A model generated the notes under the pieces. It made no database searches. It worked only from the letters and a program-made list of their open reading frames with translations, and was not told the origin of the DNA. Below are positions 1 to 7,695 of a stretch of DNA of 64,000 nt, one piece after another. The number at the start of each line of letters is the position of its first letter. The first letter of the stretch is position 1. The DNA comes from Terriglobus tenax (GTDB lineage Bacteria > Acidobacteriota > Terriglobia > Terriglobales > Acidobacteriaceae): contig NZ_JAGSYA010000004.1 of assembly GCF_025685395.1 (NCBI RefSeq), forward strand, positions 2,356,001 to 2,420,000, written 5' to 3'. Position numbers and translations under genes: made by a program.

Positions 1-526
1 CCTGCGTATCCACCAACATCGATCCGCTCATGCCATGCAGAACGCGTTCTTCGTAGTTTTGTGGGGCATAGTCAGGATTCGGCTTGTAGAGAATGCGTGT
101 GTAGCGGCCATCGGTACCGGCCAGTTCAAAGAGAAAGGCGTGAGGCAGCAGCTCCAGCATCTGCTGGGCATGCTTCTCATCGTTCTTGCGTGCCTGTTCC
201 GCGCGGATAAATGCCGCGGGATCGGTGGCGATCTTCTTCAGCTTTGCCAGTTCCGCCTGCTGCCTGGCGGCATCCAGCGGCTTGCCATCTTCTTCCAGAA
301 GGTAGCGCACGCGGCCTTCGGCAACCTCAGCAACGCGCTCCTTCCACAGCTTGCCGCCGGTACGGTCCGACCGTTCAAAGCTGGTGTAAAGATACGGTGG
401 CTTGTGTTGCAGAGCCGCCCGCTCATTGGCGACGACCTGGATCAGTGTCTCCCGGGGCCCCGGCTGTGCAACCACACCGGCCACGGAGAAAATGGCCATT
501 GTTGCAAACGATAGAACGCGCTTCAT
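1..526 (-). CDS. Secreted protein of unknown function, C-terminus cut by window edge
   Basis: The reading frame is open from an ATG at 524-526 to the left edge, so only the first 175 codons are visible. It begins MKRVLSFATMAIFSVAGVVA, a typical Sec signal peptide with probable cleavage after VVA-Q. The mature part is charged and lacks membrane segments; it contains the stretches PYLYTSFERSDRTGG and KLWKERVAEVAEGRVRYLLE. I do not recognise the family. It resembles secreted or periplasmic proteins of unknown function common in Acidobacteria, but that is an impression only. The next gene (HxlR) ends about 70 bp upstream of the start on the same strand. Confidence 0.75.
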   Translation of the reverse strand, partial: MKRVLSFATMAIFSVAGVVAQPGPRETLIQVVANERAALQHKPPYLYTSFERSDRTGGKLWKERVAEVAEGRVRYLLEEDGKPLDAARQQAELAKLKKIATDPAAFIRAEQARKNDEKHAQQMLELLPHAFLFELAGTDGRYTRILYKPNPDYAPQNYEERVLHGMSGSMLVDTQ

Positions 527-595
527 CTGCGGCAGATGCTACCTCGCTAACCTGAATCCTTCCTTAAGACTCCTGCCGCCGGTGGGTGTTATCCC

Positions 596-1024
596 TTATG
601 CGGGATTTCGTTCCCGGTAGGCTGTCCGTGCCTTCTCAATGGCTTTGTAGTTCTTCTCTGCCCAGATCCACACGCTGCAGAAGGCCTCACCCAGGCTGCG
701 GCCCAGCGGGGTCAGCGTGTACTCGACCTTCGGTGGAATGATGGGATGCACGGTGCGTGTCACAAATCCGTCGGCCTCCATCTGCCGCAGGGTCTGCGTC
801 AGCATCTTCTGGCTTACGCCGCCCACCTGCTCCGCCAACTGGGTAAAGCGCAGCGTGCCATGTTGGTCCAGCGCCTCGAGTGTTAAAAGCGTCCATTTAT
901 CGGCAACGCGTGCGATGGTTTGCTGGACCAGGGCGTCTATATCCGCAAGAGCGGAGGACTTGCCGCCCGGCGACTGGAAGGAGAGCGGGGCCTTCGGTTT
1001 CTTTGGTTGTCTGATGGAATCCAT
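596..1024 (-). CDS. HxlR-family transcriptional regulator
   Basis: A 142-residue winged helix-turn-helix protein. The HxlR core lies at about residues 33-125, with IARVADKWTLLTLEAL (helix 1), VSQKMLTQTLRQMEADGFV (recognition helix and wing) and VEYTLTPLGRSLGEAF. HxlR proteins usually act as local, often redox- or electrophile-responsive regulators. It is divergent from the SDR gene at 1122, with about 100 bp between the starts, so that SDR gene is the likely target. The first 30 residues are Lys/Pro/Ser-rich and outside the domain. No cysteine is visible in the core, which argues against simple thiol sensing. Confidence 0.9.
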   Translation of the reverse strand: MDSIRQPKKPKAPLSFQSPGGKSSALADIDALVQQTIARVADKWTLLTLEALDQHGTLRFTQLAEQVGGVSQKMLTQTLRQMEADGFVTRTVHPIIPPKVEYTLTPLGRSLGEAFCSVWIWAEKNYKAIEKARTAYRERNPA

Positions 1025-1029
1025 ATTAC

Positions 1030-1043
1030 TTACCTCGTGGTAA
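1030..1043. promoter_or_regulatory. Candidate HxlR operator in divergent promoter
   Basis: TTACC at 1030-1034 and GGTAA at 1039-1043 form an inverted repeat with a 4-bp spacer, and another TTACC follows at about 1049. The site is just upstream of the HxlR start and inside the intergenic region shared with the SDR gene. An autoregulatory or SDR-controlling role is inferred from position only. Confidence 0.3.
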
Positions 1044-1121
1044 CTGTATTACCGAAAAGTGCCTACTTCCCAAAAGAGAGTGACAATCTTAGAGTAACTG
1101 ATGAAGGGAGCAATCACGGAT

Positions 1122-1886
1122 ATGAACATCACAGGAAACACGATTCTGATTACAGGCGGAGGCTCCGGCCTGGGCCGCGGTCTTGCCGAGGCTTTCCATA
1201 AGAGGGGCAACACGGTCATCATCGCGGGCCGCCGCCAGCAGGTACTGGATGAGGTGGTCGCGGCGAACCCCGGCATCGTGGCCATGACGCTGGATGTGAC
1301 GAGCGAGCAGGCTATCGCCGAGTTTGCAGCGGAGCTGACGGCGAAGTTCCCCGCGCTGAATGTGCTGATCAATATGGCCGGCATCATGAAGCCGGAGAAG
1401 GTTATCGACACCAGGGTCGCCGAGGACACGATCATCACCAACCTGCTGTCGCCCATCCGCCTGACCGCCGCCCTGCTGCCTACGCTGGAAAAGCAGAAGA
1501 GCGCCACGATCATGACGGTCAGCTCTGGCCTGGCCTTTACGCCGCTGGCGCTGACGCCTACCTACTCGGCAACAAAGGCGGCTATCCACTCGTGGTCGCA
1601 GTCGCTGCGCTACCAGTTGCGCGGCACCAGCGTGGAAGTGCTGGAGCTTGCCCCGCCCTACGTGCAGACGGAACTGATGGGTCCGGGGCAGAAGGCTGAT
1701 CCGCGCGCCATGCCGCTCGATGCATTCATCAGCGAGGTGATGCAGATCCTCGAAACGCAGCCTGAGGCGAAGGAGATCCTGGTAAAGAATGTCTACCCGC
1801 TGCGGTTTGCCGGCGACTTCAACGTGGAGAAGTTCGATGAGTGGTTTGACAAGTTCAACGCCATGCTGGCCGCGCCGCACGACTAG
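1122..1886 (+). CDS. Short-chain dehydrogenase/reductase (DltE-like SDR)
   Basis: A classical SDR of about 254 residues from the ATG at 1122; an in-frame ATG at 1101 would add seven residues. The N-terminus has the Rossmann motif TGGGSGLG for NAD(P) binding, followed by the structural motif INMAG (NNAG-like). The catalytic Ser is in VSSGLAF and the Tyr/Lys pair is YSATK. The substrate cannot be told from sequence. The 1122 start is preferred because AGGGAG lies 11 nt upstream and the fold begins immediately after it. The gene is divergent from an HxlR regulator, a common arrangement for inducible oxidoreductases. Its TAG stop lies at the start of a long heptamer-type inverted repeat. Confidence 0.9.
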   Translation: MNITGNTILITGGGSGLGRGLAEAFHKRGNTVIIAGRRQQVLDEVVAANPGIVAMTLDVTSEQAIAEFAAELTAKFPALNVLINMAGIMKPEKVIDTRVAEDTIITNLLSPIRLTAALLPTLEKQKSATIMTVSSGLAFTPLALTPTYSATKAAIHSWSQSLRYQLRGTSVEVLELAPPYVQTELMGPGQKADPRAMPLDAFISEVMQILETQPEAKEILVKNVYPLRFAGDFNVEKFDEWFDKFNAMLAAPHD

Positions 1887-1961
1887 TTGTCCGGCTGGCC
1901 AGATGACTGGATGGCTGGAGCGTGTGGGTTTCTCCAGCCAACCAGCCATCCGGCCAACTAG
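1883..1961. repeat. 7-bp-periodic inverted repeat (GTTGG/CTGG type)
   Basis: The left part reads CTAGTTGTCCGGCTGG and the right part ends ATCCGGCCAACTAG; the two are imperfect inverse complements and both are built from GGMTGG/GTTGG-like units about 7 bp apart. The left arm contains the SDR stop codon. It could fold into a long hairpin between two same-strand genes, but no T-run follows, so it is not a classical intrinsic terminator. Confidence 0.65.
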
Positions 1962-1970
1962 AATATCGGC

Positions 1971-2873
1971 ATGTTTCCCGGCCGGTCCTTTGTCACGCCA
2001 CTCGTTCCCATTACCCTGGGCGATCATCCGCCTATCTGGTGCAAGCTTGAGTTTCTGAATCCTTCCGGTTCCACCAAGGATCGTATCGCCCGCTTCATTC
2101 TTGAGAAGGCCTTTCGCGAGGGCCGCATCCGCGAAGGCGATCTGATTGCCGAGGCAAGCTCCGGTTCGACTTCGATTGCCATGGCGCTGGTCTCAGCGCA
2201 GATGGGCTTCCGGTTTATTGCCGTGATGCCGGAAGGTGTCTCCGCCGAGCGCGCCATGATGATCCGTGGCTACGGCGGGCAGATCATCCTTACGCCGAAG
2301 GAAGAAGGCATCTTTGGCGCTCTGCGTGAGGTGCAGCGCCTGGGCCGCGAGCAGGGCGCGTTTCTTCCACTGCAGTTTGAGAACGAGGACAATGCCCGCG
2401 CACATCGTGTCGGCACGGCGCACGAGATCATCAACCAGATTCCCGGTGGCACGGTCGGCGCCGTGGTCAGCGGTGTTGGAACCGGAGGAACGCTGGTAGG
2501 CCTGTATGAAGGCCTGTGCGATTCCGGCTGCAATGTGACGCCGGTTGTCGCGCGGCCGATCAACAAGACCAGCTTCGGTGATGTGGAATGCTGCAGCTTC
2601 TCCGCGCGCATTCCTGGCGTGGTCGACAGCCTGAGCAAAATCTTTCGCGAGGACCGGCTTCCCGGCCTGATGACGGTTGAAGTGGAAGACGACGAGGCGA
2701 TCGCTGTAACCCGCAAGATCATCGGCAAGGGCTTCCCCGTAGGCCCCAGCTCGGGACTGAACTTCTGTGCGGCGGTCGAAGTGGCGAAGAAAATTGACGG
2801 ACCTGTCGTTACCGTCTTCCCTGACCGCATGGAACGCTACTTTACGACCGAGTTGTTCTCCGTTTACCGGTGA
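1971..2873 (+). CDS. PLP-dependent cysteine synthase-like enzyme
   Basis: A 300-residue fold-type II PLP enzyme of the cysteine synthase/cystathionine beta-synthase family. The PLP lysine is K36 in NPSGSTKDR. The glycine-rich phosphate-binding loop is GVGTGGT (about 167-173), and PSSG near the C-terminus is the Ser that contacts the pyridine nitrogen. The substrate loop is EASSGSTSIA where CysK/CysM normally have TSGNTG, so the reaction may not be standard O-acetylserine sulfhydrylation. It ends MERYFTTELF, as in CysK/CysM. The start lies 10 bp after the repeat following the SDR gene. Reaction unknown. Confidence 0.85.
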   Translation: MFPGRSFVTPLVPITLGDHPPIWCKLEFLNPSGSTKDRIARFILEKAFREGRIREGDLIAEASSGSTSIAMALVSAQMGFRFIAVMPEGVSAERAMMIRGYGGQIILTPKEEGIFGALREVQRLGREQGAFLPLQFENEDNARAHRVGTAHEIINQIPGGTVGAVVSGVGTGGTLVGLYEGLCDSGCNVTPVVARPINKTSFGDVECCSFSARIPGVVDSLSKIFREDRLPGLMTVEVEDDEAIAVTRKIIGKGFPVGPSSGLNFCAAVEVAKKIDGPVVTVFPDRMERYFTTELFSVYR

Positions 2874-2951
2874 TTTTTCATGGAAGGCTTGACAGCGTCA
2901 GCCTTCGTTCTGTAATTAACCGTTAGATTAAATAACTGAGTGGTGAAATAT

Positions 2952-3317
2952 ATGAACGATCAACTCAGCACGACGTTTGCCGCGCTGGCGGATCCCACGC
3001 GGCGGGCGATTCTGGCAAAGCTCTCGCTCGGCGAGACCTCTGTCTCGGAGCTTTCAAAGCCCTTCTCCATCTCGATGCCTGCCATTACCAAGCATTTGAA
3101 GGTACTGGAGCAGGCCGGACTGATCTCGCGCACGCGCAGTGCGCAATTTCGTCCGTGCCGGCTGCAGGCGGCTCCGCTGAAAGATGTGGCGGGATGGGTG
3201 GAGGAGTATCGGCGCTTCTGGACGGAGAGCTTTGACCGCCTGGAAGACTACCTGGCCACGGTGCAGGCAGCGGAGAGCAAAGAGCACAAGAAGAAAAAGA
3301 AGAAACGGAAACACTGA
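2952..3317 (+). CDS. ArsR-family transcriptional regulator
   Basis: A 121-residue winged-helix protein with the ArsR pattern: TFAALADPTRRAILAKL, the recognition helix MPAITKHLKVLEQAGLI, then a wing containing SRTRSAQFRPCRL. It lacks the CxC metal-binding motif in helix 3, so it belongs to the non-metal group that commonly controls SRPBCC/AHSA1 partners. The C-terminus is a run of about 13 mostly Lys/His residues (KEHKKKKKKRKH). A GTG at 2940 is possible, but the ATG at 2952 fits the family start. The SRPBCC gene follows 42 bp downstream and is probably co-transcribed. Confidence 0.9.
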   Translation: MNDQLSTTFAALADPTRRAILAKLSLGETSVSELSKPFSISMPAITKHLKVLEQAGLISRTRSAQFRPCRLQAAPLKDVAGWVEEYRRFWTESFDRLEDYLATVQAAESKEHKKKKKKRKH

Positions 3318-3359
3318 CGAAGACGCGGCATCCGGCCGCCCAACCCAAGGAGCAATGTG

Positions 3360-4301
3360 ATGGCAGCAGTTGTTGGAGAGACCCAGATTGTTGAGAGCCG
3401 TGTCTTGCGCGCGCCGCGTGAACTTGTTTTCCGTATGTTTACTGAAGCGGAGCATGTCAGCAACTGGTGGGGACCGCGCGGATTCCGCACCGTGACGAAA
3501 CAGATGGATGTGGAACCTGGCGGGCTGTGGATTCACACCATGATCGGACCGGATGGGACAGAGTACTTCAATGAGGTGCGGTATGAAGTGGTCGACGCAC
3601 CGCACAGGCTGGTCTACGAGCATGTGAACGATCCGTATTTCCGTGCAACCATCACGTTCACCGAAAAGACCGTCAGCCAAACCGAAGTGAGTTTTGTGAT
3701 GGAGTTTGCCAATCGCAAGCTGCGCGATGCGATTGCCGAGAGCCGCGCACTGGAAGGCCTGGCCGACACCGTGTCCCGCTTTGAAGAGGTGGTATCGACA
3801 CTGGGCGGCGAGGAGTTTGTGCTGACGCGCGAACTGCAGGCGCCGCGGGAGCTGGTCTACCGCTCATGGACGGAGCCGGAACGGCTGGAGAAATGGTTTG
3901 GCCCTGTCGGGTGCAAGCTGATCATCAAGCAGGCCGACATGCGTGAAGGCGGCCATCTGCTGTATGGCATGCAGTTCCCGGATGGCAACCTGATGTGGGG
4001 ACGGTGGAGCTTCCGCGACCTTACACCCTACTCGCGCATCGTGATGGTCAGCTCCTTCGCCGATGAGCAGGGTGAGCCCACCACGCACCCCATGGCTCCG
4101 GACTTTCCGCTTGAAACACTCTCCACAACGACCTTCGAGGAGAAGAACGGAAAGACGCTGGTCACACTGCGGTCAAGAGCTATGTATGCGGGGCAGGCGC
4201 AACAGCAGTTCTTCGCACAGTTCTTTGAAAGCATGACGAAGGGCTGGGGCGGTACCTTTGGCCAGTTGGAAGCCTATCTTGCAGAAGAGCAGAAGGCATA
4301 A
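3360..4301 (+). CDS. Tandem SRPBCC (AHSA1-like) domain protein
   Basis: A 313-residue protein made of two AHSA1/START-like domains. The first (about 10-145) starts RVLRAPRELVFRMFTEAEHV and has NWWGPRGF; the second (about 155-310) starts TRELQAPRELVYRSWTEPE and has KWFGPVGC. Each ends in a helix of the type FFESMTKGWGGTFGQLEAYL. Such domains form hydrophobic ligand-binding cavities; the ligand is unknown. It pairs with the preceding ArsR gene, a recurrent two-gene unit. The internal duplication is clear from the repeated APRELV and the WWGP/WFGP motif. Confidence 0.88.
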   Translation: MAAVVGETQIVESRVLRAPRELVFRMFTEAEHVSNWWGPRGFRTVTKQMDVEPGGLWIHTMIGPDGTEYFNEVRYEVVDAPHRLVYEHVNDPYFRATITFTEKTVSQTEVSFVMEFANRKLRDAIAESRALEGLADTVSRFEEVVSTLGGEEFVLTRELQAPRELVYRSWTEPERLEKWFGPVGCKLIIKQADMREGGHLLYGMQFPDGNLMWGRWSFRDLTPYSRIVMVSSFADEQGEPTTHPMAPDFPLETLSTTTFEEKNGKTLVTLRSRAMYAGQAQQQFFAQFFESMTKGWGGTFGQLEAYLAEEQKA

Positions 4302-4305
4302 CTTC

Positions 4306-7300
4306 TCACCACTCCACACGCAGGCCAAACTGCAACTGGCGCTGCCGTGTGTAGTCATTACCGGCCTGGGTCAGCGTTCCAAAGGGGCGCTGATTCAGGC
4401 CTTCGCTTAGAAGCGTGGCGGCATCCTGAAAGACAAGCTGCGTGACACCATTGCTGGTTGCTCCAACCAGGTACGCGCGCTGGGTCACGTTGATGACGTT
4501 CACATGGTTGGTCGCGTTGTATGCCTCGCCGAGCAACAGCAGGCGTGCCGGGCCATGGAGTGGCAAAGCCTTGCTGAGGCGCAGGTTCAGGTTCAGCGCG
4601 AAGGGTAACCTCAGCGTATTTGGGCCCACCGTTGGCAGATAGCGCAGACCGCCTGCTCCATTGATACTTTCGCGGCCGCCGCTCAAGGCGTCGCCGCCAC
4701 TGATCATCAGGCTGTAGGGGCGGCCCGCGGATGCTGTGAGAATCGGAGCAATACTCCAGCCATTGGCGGCAAGCTGAAGCAGATGCTCGTGCAGGGTCCA
4801 TTGTGGCTGCCACAGGCCGGAAGCAACGATGCGCCAGCGACGCTCAAGCGAAGAAACTCCGCGATCGTAGCCCACTTCGTACGGGTCAAACTGCCCATTG
4901 CGGTCCGGAATCGCGCTGGCGCTCTGGCCAAAATCAAGAGACTTCTGCCATGCCCCGGTTATCCGAAGATCCAGACCCTGGCTCATTCGTCTACGAGCTT
5001 CCACTAACAATGCGTTGTAGGTTCCGGTCACGTTGGAACGGATCGCCGTAACCGTGCCGAAGCTCGCGTTACGGCGTGCTGTGTACAGCGGCACAACGAA
5101 GGTGTCGCCATGGCGCACACCCACCGCGCCTGTGCCCCCCTTCAACTGAAAGGTGCCGCGCGTGTTTGCGGGAGCAATATTGATGTCCACGGAGTTCGGC
5201 AGGTACTGGCTCAGTGCGGTAACGCCGCTGATGCGCAGCAGCATTCCCCAGCCCAGCTGCCGCTCCAGCGAAAGATGTGCCTGCTGCACCATCGGCAGAT
5301 GGAAATCGTTTGCAAACAGCATCGCCGCCGTGGTCCTGGCTGGCACACCGGCAGGGATGCAGCGATAGGTGGCCGGATATCCAAAGCTGGTGCCGGCCGA
5401 GGAACACTGTGGATCAACCTGTGTGCGTGAGGTGACGCGCACACTCACAACGCTGGAGGGCAAACCTGTGTCGGCCAGCGCGGTGCGAAGGGTCGCTCCT
5501 GGCAGACGGCCATACACAATGCCATAGCCTCCACGGACAACGCCCTGTCGCTCGCCGAAGGGCGACCACGCAAAGCCGACACGGGGGCCAAGGTTATTCT
5601 GCGGCGAAGGCAGGGTGCTGGTGGAGCCAACATCGCTGAAGGCAGCGTCCAGAGATGCGTTGGGCCGCTGTGCTGCAGGCAGCTGTAGATGGTCGTATCG
5701 CAACGAGGCATCGACGCTCAGCGTTCCGTTGATGCGCCACCGGATGCCGAGCCATGCAGCCCGCTCGCCCAGCGTGAACCGTGTAGCCTGCTGGCCAAAG
5801 CTTTGCGAGAAGCTTTGAAAGCAGAAGTAGTGCAGCGTTGCATTCTGCCCATTGGTGCACGCCGCGGTGGGGTATGCGTTTACATCGAAGGTGTAATCGG
5901 TGATCCAGTCCACCAGACCGCCCGCGCGTCCGTTGGTGGTGCCGCTGGAGTAAAGGTAGCTGCCGCCTTCGTTGGGCAGATTGTCGACCACCTCCTGCAC
6001 GCGGCTGGTCTCCGCCCCGCCCAACAGGGTGACGTGTCCGTGTGTCCACGTAAAATTTGCGGCAAGCTGCCAGCGACGCTCATCCGGAAAGCCGCGGCGG
6101 TTCAGCGTGGCGGGCTTGCCGAAGTAAAAGTCGCTGGCGATGTTGACCTGCGGAGCGTAGCCGCCGGGCCCGGTGGCCGGCTCCTGCGGCAAGGGCGCGG
6201 GCGCCAGTTGGAACTCATAGTCATGCACCATGCGGGCACGCAGGTCGGTGGTGAAGCGGCTGCCCCATCGTGCTGCCCATTGCACCTGTCCGCCGTCGAC
6301 ATGCATGTTGTCATCGCCAATGCTGGCAAGGCCACGATCGACAACGGGGCGTGTGCGTGAACCGGCTGGCGAGCTCCAGCGCACGCTGTTGTAGCTCAGC
6401 ATCAGCCGATGCCGTGCCGTAAGGTCGAAGTCCAGGCGCGGCATTTGAGACCAGTAATCGGCGCGGCGCGGGAGCTCTCCCATCAGGCTGTCCAGATAGC
6501 GTAGAGCGGAGTTGATGCGTGTATTGGTTACGCCCCGGTTCTGCAGCAGTGCGCGTTGTGTCGATGTCAGCAGGAAAAAGTTCGGGTCAGCCGGCGTGGA
6601 GACAGCCGGGAAGCTGCGGCGCTGCCATTCCGATGACCAGATGCCGTAGAGCCTGCCACGCCACAGTGGCCCGCCAAGCCGCAGGCCCCATTGCTGCCGC
6701 GTATCCTTGGGCTTCACCAGCGAGCTGCTGACCAGCCCGTTGTTGTAGCGCGTGACGATGGCCGTTGGGTCGAAGGCGTCCAGCGCGCTTTCGCGCCACA
6801 GAAAGAACATCGCGCCATGGAACTGCTGCGTGCCGCGACGCGTGGTCACGTTGACGGAACCGCCCGCGGCGCGGCCGATGCTGGCTGGAGCGCTGGTGGC
6901 GTAAACCGTCATCTCCTCCACCGCCTCGCGCGGTGCAATGCTCGCCGAGCGTCCGGAGGCGATCGCATCGCCGCGCAACGCCTGCGTGTTCTCGGCTCCA
7001 TCCAGAAGCGCTGCGTTCTGAGCAGTGGGCACAGAGCGATAACTGATCGTCGGTGTTTCGACAGCTTCACTGGTTGTACCGGAGGTGCTGAGGATCGCCG
7101 GCAACATCTCCGCGCGGCGATCAAGAACGGGCAGTGCGTGCGCCTCGGTGTCGCTGATGCGCTCCCCTGCGGCTGGTTCCATGGAAAGCGGCACAGGAGG
7201 GGCATAGGCAAGATCGATCTGTACGATCCCCGAGGTGCTGACCAGGATGTGTGAGCGCGTCTGCGGCGCATGGCCTGCGGCGGTGATGGTTACGGTGTAC

Positions 7301-7554
7301 TCGCCGGGGAGCAGGTGGACGATCTGAAAGCTGCCGGAAGCGTCGGTGCGGGTGAGCAACTGCTGCGCGGAGCCGGTCTGCTGGGCAAGCACCAGTGCCC
7401 CGGCAACGGGAGATCTGCCATCCATGACATGCCCCGCGATGGCATTGTCCGTCTGGGACACGATCTGGGAAGCCGCTTGTGAAAGGGCCTGTCCATGGAC
7501 CGCGAGCGCATACAAAACCATGGCGCGCACGGCTGCCTGCATCATCCGCTGCAT
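4306..7554 (-). CDS. Oar-like TonB-dependent receptor (carboxypeptidase-regulatory domain + plug/barrel)
   Basis: A 1082-residue outer-membrane protein. Signal peptide about 1-25, then a CarboxypepD_reg-like beta-sandwich (about 38-115, with AIAGHVMDGRSPVAGALVLA and GSFQIVHLLPGEYTVTITA). A plug region (about 180-240) contains GGSVNVTTRRGTQQFHGAMF, and a long beta-barrel follows with terminal QLQFGLRVEW ending in aromatic Trp. These Oar/CarbO-type receptors are abundant in Acidobacteria and are presumed to import oligosaccharides or peptides. The downstream paralogue at 7696-10989 is on the same strand. It ends 4 bp from the convergent SRPBCC gene. Confidence 0.88.
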   Translation of the reverse strand: MQRMMQAAVRAMVLYALAVHGQALSQAASQIVSQTDNAIAGHVMDGRSPVAGALVLAQQTGSAQQLLTRTDASGSFQIVHLLPGEYTVTITAAGHAPQTRSHILVSTSGIVQIDLAYAPPVPLSMEPAAGERISDTEAHALPVLDRRAEMLPAILSTSGTTSEAVETPTISYRSVPTAQNAALLDGAENTQALRGDAIASGRSASIAPREAVEEMTVYATSAPASIGRAAGGSVNVTTRRGTQQFHGAMFFLWRESALDAFDPTAIVTRYNNGLVSSSLVKPKDTRQQWGLRLGGPLWRGRLYGIWSSEWQRRSFPAVSTPADPNFFLLTSTQRALLQNRGVTNTRINSALRYLDSLMGELPRRADYWSQMPRLDFDLTARHRLMLSYNSVRWSSPAGSRTRPVVDRGLASIGDDNMHVDGGQVQWAARWGSRFTTDLRARMVHDYEFQLAPAPLPQEPATGPGGYAPQVNIASDFYFGKPATLNRRGFPDERRWQLAANFTWTHGHVTLLGGAETSRVQEVVDNLPNEGGSYLYSSGTTNGRAGGLVDWITDYTFDVNAYPTAACTNGQNATLHYFCFQSFSQSFGQQATRFTLGERAAWLGIRWRINGTLSVDASLRYDHLQLPAAQRPNASLDAAFSDVGSTSTLPSPQNNLGPRVGFAWSPFGERQGVVRGGYGIVYGRLPGATLRTALADTGLPSSVVSVRVTSRTQVDPQCSSAGTSFGYPATYRCIPAGVPARTTAAMLFANDFHLPMVQQAHLSLERQLGWGMLLRISGVTALSQYLPNSVDINIAPANTRGTFQLKGGTGAVGVRHGDTFVVPLYTARRNASFGTVTAIRSNVTGTYNALLVEARRRMSQGLDLRITGAWQKSLDFGQSASAIPDRNGQFDPYEVGYDRGVSSLERRWRIVASGLWQPQWTLHEHLLQLAANGWSIAPILTASAGRPYSLMISGGDALSGGRESINGAGGLRYLPTVGPNTLRLPFALNLNLRLSKALPLHGPARLLLLGEAYNATNHVNVINVTQRAYLVGATSNGVTQLVFQDAATLLSEGLNQRPFGTLTQAGNDYTRQRQLQFGLRVEW

Positions 7555-7643
7555 CTCTCTGTACCTTGCTCAACGTGAGAGAAATCAACTTCCTTCTGAC
7601 TTGCAGCCTACGCAGCTTTTTGCGGTTTGGGAAGTAGTTTTGG

Positions 7644-7682
7644 GCAAAGAAAAAGGGCGGCGGCCGAAGCCGCCGCCCTTTG
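7644..7682 (-). terminator. Intrinsic terminator downstream of the second Oar-like receptor
   Basis: Read on the minus strand, AAGGGCGGCGGC, loop TTCG, GCCGCCGCCCTT is a perfect 12-bp stem followed by TTTTTCTTT. It starts about 15 bp after the stop codon at 7696 and should separate this gene from the next receptor downstream. Confidence 0.88.
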
Positions 7683-7695
7683 TGGGTTGTTCAGG

